Of a stretch of DNA of 64,000 nt, positions 60,554 to 64,000 are shown in pieces (the stretch's first letter is position 1; each line of letters starts with the position of its first letter). This stretch comes from Alcaligenaceae bacterium SAGV5 (lineage in GTDB: Bacteria > Pseudomonadota > Gammaproteobacteria > Burkholderiales > Burkholderiaceae_B): positions 930,001 to 994,000 of the forward strand of contig SPDP01000001.1 in NCBI GenBank assembly GCA_009360345.1, written 5' to 3'. The notes beneath the pieces are model-generated. The model was not told the DNA's origin. It searched no databases and saw only the letters and a program-made list of their open reading frames with translations. The position numbers and the translations under genes are program-made.

Positions 60554-61621
60554 TCAGATCCCGAGGAATTTGAAAGGCGCCGCCTGCTTGAATCCGCCGT
60601 TGGCCATGCCTGAATAGATGTTCGCCTGATTCGGGCCAAGGTCGAGTTTCATCACCTGTCCGGTTTCGCGCGAGAAATCCAGCTTCGTCAGGTCGACCCA
60701 GAAGATGTTGGGCGTCAGCGCCGATTCGAAGAAGTAGCGCTTGTGCTTGTGGTCGGCGACGGTGCGCCAGCGGGTCGAGGAAATATTGGGCTGGTCCGGC
60801 GTGGTGATGCCCAGGGGCACCGAGACGTTGCGGATGACGCTGAAGACACTGGCGATCGTCTCCAGCGGATCTTCCGTTTTGGGAAGCGCGTTGACGTAGA
60901 AAGCCGCCCGGGCAAACCGGTCGGATGCCCGGTTCGTGCCGGGCAGCATGACCGTCCCGCCTATCTGCTTCCAGTACTCCTCCATCGCCAACTGTTTGTC
61001 GAAGGTCGGCGAGTTGGTCATGACCTGGTAGTCACGGCTGTGGTGGATGACCTGCTTGCCGTCGATGTACTCGATGATGGCGCTGTCGCCGCTGGCATCC
61101 GAGAGCGAGAGGTGCAGGGTCGCCAACCGGGCTTCGCCCGGGACGTTGTCGGTGACGACGGTGAACGGTTCCTTCGCCAAGGTGTCGACCGCCTCCTGGA
61201 CGGTGGCGAAGTTGTCGAGCGCGTATTGCGCCCAGGCCGCGAGCGTCAGGCCGGGCGTCTTGCCGTCGTAGGCCGGGTAGGAGGATTCGACCAGCCACAG
61301 GACATTGGCCACCAGCCCCGCTTCGTTCATGCCGTCGGTTGTCGAGATGTCATAGCCCGAGGCGATGACGCTTCCGTATTTCGAGGTCCATTGAATGGAG
61401 TTCGGACCGGCTTCGCCGGATCGCCTCATGCCGCGCGGAAACATCCATAAGTTGGTGCCGACGTCGACCTTCCAGTCCATCGAGCGCGCCGTGACGATCT
61501 GGCCGGCGGCGCCGAGATAGACAAAGCGGGTGCAGGCCTGCGCCGCCGAGACAGCCAGCATGCTTGCGCAGGCAAGCACCGCGGCGCAGGCGGATACGTA
61601 GAGGGGCATTCTCGGGTTCAT
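60554..61621 (-). CDS. Secreted choloylglycine hydrolase/penicillin V acylase-family Ntn hydrolase
   Basis: The 355-residue protein has a signal peptide ending AAQA, directly before Cys30 (CTRFVYLG). Cleavage would expose this Cys as the N-terminal nucleophile. Other family residues are in TARSMDWKVDVG, DGMNEAGLVANVLWL, VMTNSPTFDKQLAMEEYWKQ and NRASDRFARAAFYVNALP. Members hydrolyse penicillin V, bile-salt amides or acyl-homoserine lactones. Periplasmic location favours acyl-amide or quorum-signal hydrolysis. The ATG at 61621 follows GGAGAG. It is near a Bug receptor gene 93 bases upstream. Confidence 0.88.
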   Translation of the reverse strand: MNPRMPLYVSACAAVLACASMLAVSAAQACTRFVYLGAAGQIVTARSMDWKVDVGTNLWMFPRGMRRSGEAGPNSIQWTSKYGSVIASGYDISTTDGMNEAGLVANVLWLVESSYPAYDGKTPGLTLAAWAQYALDNFATVQEAVDTLAKEPFTVVTDNVPGEARLATLHLSLSDASGDSAIIEYIDGKQVIHHSRDYQVMTNSPTFDKQLAMEEYWKQIGGTVMLPGTNRASDRFARAAFYVNALPKTEDPLETIASVFSVIRNVSVPLGITTPDQPNISSTRWRTVADHKHKRYFFESALTPNIFWVDLTKLDFSRETGQVMKLDLGPNQANIYSGMANGGFKQAAPFKFLGI

Positions 61622-61714
61622 CAAACTCTCCATCCGAAGCGTCGATGGACTTTACCGCATCGGAACCGGAAGCAGGCCCGATGCGGCGATCGGATGGCGT
61701 GCCAGGAGGGGAAT

Positions 61715-62707
61715 CTACTGCGGTTCTATGCCCGCGTCCTGAACGATCTTGGCCCAGGTCGGGAGATCCGATTGGATCAACCTGGCGAAATCAGCTTGCG
61801 AGCCGGGCATCATTTCTATGCCGACAGGCGCGAATTTCTCGTGCGTGGAAGGCAGCTTCAGCATGGCCTGCACGGCGGCGTTCAGCTTGTCCGCGATCGG
61901 CTGGGGGATGCCGCTCGGCGCAACCAGGCCGATCCAGACCGTCATCGAGAACCCGGGGATGATTTCGTTCAGCGCCGGCAGGTCGGGCATGGCTTCGCTG
62001 CGCGTTTGGCCGGTGGAAGCCAGGGCCCGCAGCCGGCCGGACTGGACATAGGGAAGCGTCGAGGTTCCGCCCTCGAACATCATGTCGATCTGGCCGCCCA
62101 GCAAGTCGTTCATGGCCGGGGCGCTGCCCTTGTACGGCACGTGCAGGATATTCGTGCCGGTTCGGCGCGTGAACATTTCGCCCGCCAGATGATGGGTGCC
62201 GCCGCGCCCCAAAGAGCCATAGGTGAGTTTGCCCGGTTTGGATTTCGCCAGCGCGACCAGTTCCTGGACGGTTTTCACCGGAACGGAACTGTTGACCACG
62301 AGATAGAAAGGGGTGGAGAACATCGTGGCGACAGGCGTGAAATCCTTCGCCGGATCGACCAGCAGCCCCTTGGTCGTCAGCGGGTTCAGGATCATTCCTG
62401 TTTGCGAACTGACGAACAAGGTGTAGCCGTCGGGCGCGGAGCGGGCCGCGGCATTGGCCCCGATGGCCTGGTTGGCGCCGGGGCGGTTCTCCACGACGAC
62501 GGGTTGCCCCAGCCGGCTGGCCATGTCTTCGGCCAGGGTGCGGGTGAACGTATCCACCAGGCCGCCGGGCGTATAAGGCACGATGATCTTGATCATGCGG
62601 TCCGGGTACCGGCCGGCCGGGTCCTGGGCGGACGCGGCAGCCGGCGCCAGCACCGCGGCAGCCAGGGCCAGCCAGGTCCTGGCTCTTGTTCCAAAGCGTG
62701 TGTTCAT
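61715..62707 (-). CDS. Bug/TctC family periplasmic solute receptor
   Basis: The 330-residue receptor has a signal peptide (MNTRFGTRARTWLALAAAVL, cleavage near ASAQ). Motifs include IIVPYTPGGLVDTFTRTLAE, VENRPGANQAIGANAAA, PDGYTLFVSSQTG and LHVPYKGSAPAMNDLLGGQI. The ATG at 62707 follows AGGAGGAG. It is divergent from the UbiD decarboxylase gene and probably shares its AT-rich promoter region, suggesting it binds the acid that UbiD decarboxylates. Confidence 0.92.
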   Translation of the reverse strand: MNTRFGTRARTWLALAAAVLAPAAASAQDPAGRYPDRMIKIIVPYTPGGLVDTFTRTLAEDMASRLGQPVVVENRPGANQAIGANAAARSAPDGYTLFVSSQTGMILNPLTTKGLLVDPAKDFTPVATMFSTPFYLVVNSSVPVKTVQELVALAKSKPGKLTYGSLGRGGTHHLAGEMFTRRTGTNILHVPYKGSAPAMNDLLGGQIDMMFEGGTSTLPYVQSGRLRALASTGQTRSEAMPDLPALNEIIPGFSMTVWIGLVAPSGIPQPIADKLNAAVQAMLKLPSTHEKFAPVGIEMMPGSQADFARLIQSDLPTWAKIVQDAGIEPQ

Positions 62708-62805
62708 GTCGTCTCCTCCTAGGGGCAAAGCGGGCGCCTCATGCGCGTCGCGGTTGCGCCGCCATCTGCGGATGGTCGTGGCGTTTCTCTGTTGCCGAGA
62801 TTAAT

Positions 62806-62815
62806 ATAAGCTTAT
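62806..62815. promoter_or_regulatory. Palindrome ATAAGCTTAT in a divergent AT-rich promoter
   Basis: A perfect 10-bp palindrome lies in about 55 AT-rich bases (62797-62850) between the Bug and UbiD genes, next to TTTTATATAAAG. It is a candidate regulator site; no regulator gene adjoins it within the window. Confidence 0.5.
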
Positions 62816-62865
62816 TTTATATAAAGTAAATTTACAAATACTTCATCGCGACAAGGAGGAGAACC

Positions 62866-64000
62866 ATGAACGCATCCCTTTCCCGGTCAGAGAACCGTCC
62901 CGATCTACAACGATTCGGCCTGCGTACCTTTCTTGCGTCGTTGTCCGGCGACGACCTGGAACGGCATGCCGCGCCTGTCGCGCTTGCCGATGTCGCCGCC
63001 CGCCTGGACGGCAATCCGCGCGCGGCATGGTTCGAGAACATCGAAGGCAGCAGCTTCCCCCTGTGCGGCAACGTCGCGGGCAGCCGGGCCCGCCTGGCCG
63101 CCGCCTTCGGGACCACCTCGGACAAGGTGTTGTCCGAGGTACTCGCGCGGCTGCGCAAGCCAGGCGAACTGGTGGAAGTGCCGCGCGCGCACGCCCCGGT
63201 CCAGGAGGTCGTGCTGACCGGCGACGAATGCGACTTGACCGCCCTGCCGGTGCATCTGCAGCACGAATTCGACGGCGCGCCGTACATATCGGCGTCGGTG
63301 GACTTCGTCCACGACCCCTCCGCCGGGCATACGAACGTGGGCATGCGCCGCCTCATGCTGCGCGGCCGCCGGGCGGCGGGCGTGGACCTGGTCGCGCCTT
63401 CCGATTTGCGCGCCATCTACATGGCACGCGCGGAACGCGGCGAACGCACGCCGGTGGCGTTCGCCATCGGCAGCCACCCCATCGATCAACTCGCCGCCAC
63501 GCTTCGCTTTCCCGGCGACGAGCTGGCGCTGATCGCGGCTTTGCGGGCCGAGCCCTTGGGCGTCGTCAAGTGCGTGACGAACGATTTGATGGTGCCCGCC
63601 GATTCCCAATTCATCATCGAGGGCTATTTCGATGAGCGCGGCCATGTGGAACCCGAAGGTCCTTTCGGCGAATTTCTCGGCTACTACGGAGCGGTCAAAC
63701 GCAATCCGCTCTTCCATTTGACCGCCATCACCCATCGCCGGGACGCCATCTTCCAAACCTCCTCCATCGGCGGCCCGAGCATGCACTGCACGGATACGGC
63801 GCAGCTTTGCTCCCTGCGAACGGAAGTCCTCGTATGGAAAGCGCTCGAATCCGCCGTGCGCGAGGTGCGAGCGGTCTACGCGCCCCCCGCGGCGGGAGGA
63901 TCGTTCAACGTCCGTATCGCGTTGCAGCAACGCGTCCCGGGCGAAGCGCGCAATGCCATCGCCGCCGCATTCGGCTGCCTGGGCAATGTCAAGAATGTGT
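62866..64000 (+). CDS. UbiD-family (prenylated-FMN) decarboxylase, 3' truncated by window edge
   Basis: The visible 378 residues start MNASLSRSENRPDLQRFGLR after a strong AAGGAGGAG site. They include AGHTNVGMRRLMLRGRRAAG, ESEGPFGEFLGYYG-like catalytic region (HVEPEGPFGEFLGYY, with the conserved Glu) and TAITHRRDAIFQTSSIGGPS. UbiD enzymes use prenylated FMN made by UbiX to add or remove carboxyl groups on aromatic or unsaturated acids. The C-terminal oligomerisation part is beyond the window, as is any UbiX gene. The divergent Bug receptor probably supplies its substrate. Confidence 0.9.
   Translation, partial: MNASLSRSENRPDLQRFGLRTFLASLSGDDLERHAAPVALADVAARLDGNPRAAWFENIEGSSFPLCGNVAGSRARLAAAFGTTSDKVLSEVLARLRKPGELVEVPRAHAPVQEVVLTGDECDLTALPVHLQHEFDGAPYISASVDFVHDPSAGHTNVGMRRLMLRGRRAAGVDLVAPSDLRAIYMARAERGERTPVAFAIGSHPIDQLAATLRFPGDELALIAALRAEPLGVVKCVTNDLMVPADSQFIIEGYFDERGHVEPEGPFGEFLGYYGAVKRNPLFHLTAITHRRDAIFQTSSIGGPSMHCTDTAQLCSLRTEVLVWKALESAVREVRAVYAPPAAGGSFNVRIALQQRVPGEARNAIAAAFGCLGNVKNV

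Overview
The window is GC-rich, densely coded chromosomal DNA with no rRNA, tRNA, phage, transposase or CRISPR. It looks like a betaproteobacterium of the Alcaligenaceae (Bordetella/Achromobacter type). The evidence is five periplasmic Bug/TctC-type solute receptors (one inside a chimeric ORF), three branched-chain-amino-acid-type (HAAT) ABC transport clusters, many LysR/GntR-controlled catabolic operons, and a surE-pcm-nlpD-rlmD block arranged as in Burkholderiales. Genus assignment is inference from gene content; no marker gene was compared.

Region 1 (1-16 kb) is mostly housekeeping. It holds the end of a possible MgtC-like gene and a complete MgtC/SapB protein, an orphan ATP-synthase epsilon-like subunit, a PadR regulator with a siderophore-interacting ferric reductase (YqjI/YqjH-like), an aldose-1-epimerase-like mutarotase, a Bug receptor, a NimT/CynX-type MFS exporter divergent from a NimR-like AraC regulator, an EamA permease, azoR with a divergent LysR gene, a probable small RNA or attenuator, then surE-pcm-nlpD, a PolB-type 3'-5' exonuclease and rlmD. 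A cydD remnant lacking its ATPase domain and two kinds of intergenic repeat follow.

Region 2 (16.5-27 kb, mainly + strand) is an aromatic catabolism locus controlled by a divergent GntR gene. It encodes an extradiol dioxygenase, a class II aldolase-like protein without its metal ligands, a 2-hydroxymuconate-semialdehyde-type dehydrogenase, 4-oxalocrotonate tautomerase, a complete five-gene HAAT importer and an SDR. A palindromic repeat family sits between the transporter genes.

Region 3 (26.8-44.6 kb, - strand) contains an incomplete HAAT cluster whose last ORF appears to be a membrane-segment/Bug chimera, an AA_synth-family protein, a LysR regulator, and an acyl-CoA operon (citryl-CoA lyase-like, Bug, two acyl-CoA dehydrogenases, dienelactone hydrolase, CoA transferase). 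Next come a GH15 glycosidase and a set of Pht5-like decarboxylase, Bug, aldehyde dehydrogenase and LysR.

Region 4 (44.8-60.4 kb): a cold-shock gene and a decayed GGDEF fragment precede an AT-rich promoter that starts a + strand operon of a Rieske oxygenase alpha/beta pair, a complete HAAT importer and a TIM-barrel isomerase. Opposed to it is a - strand operon of an AtzG-like small subunit, amidase, CoA transferase, enoyl-CoA hydratase, PuuE-like deacetylase, MaoC-type dehydratase and acyl-CoA dehydrogenase, with a divergent GntR gene. Together these suggest uptake, ring hydroxylation, amide hydrolysis and CoA-dependent breakdown of a nitrogen-containing aromatic acid or amide, which is inference.

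Region 5 (60.5-64 kb) has a secreted Ntn-hydrolase of the penicillin-V-acylase/choloylglycine-hydrolase family, a Bug receptor, and the first 378 codons of a UbiD-family decarboxylase that runs off the right edge.
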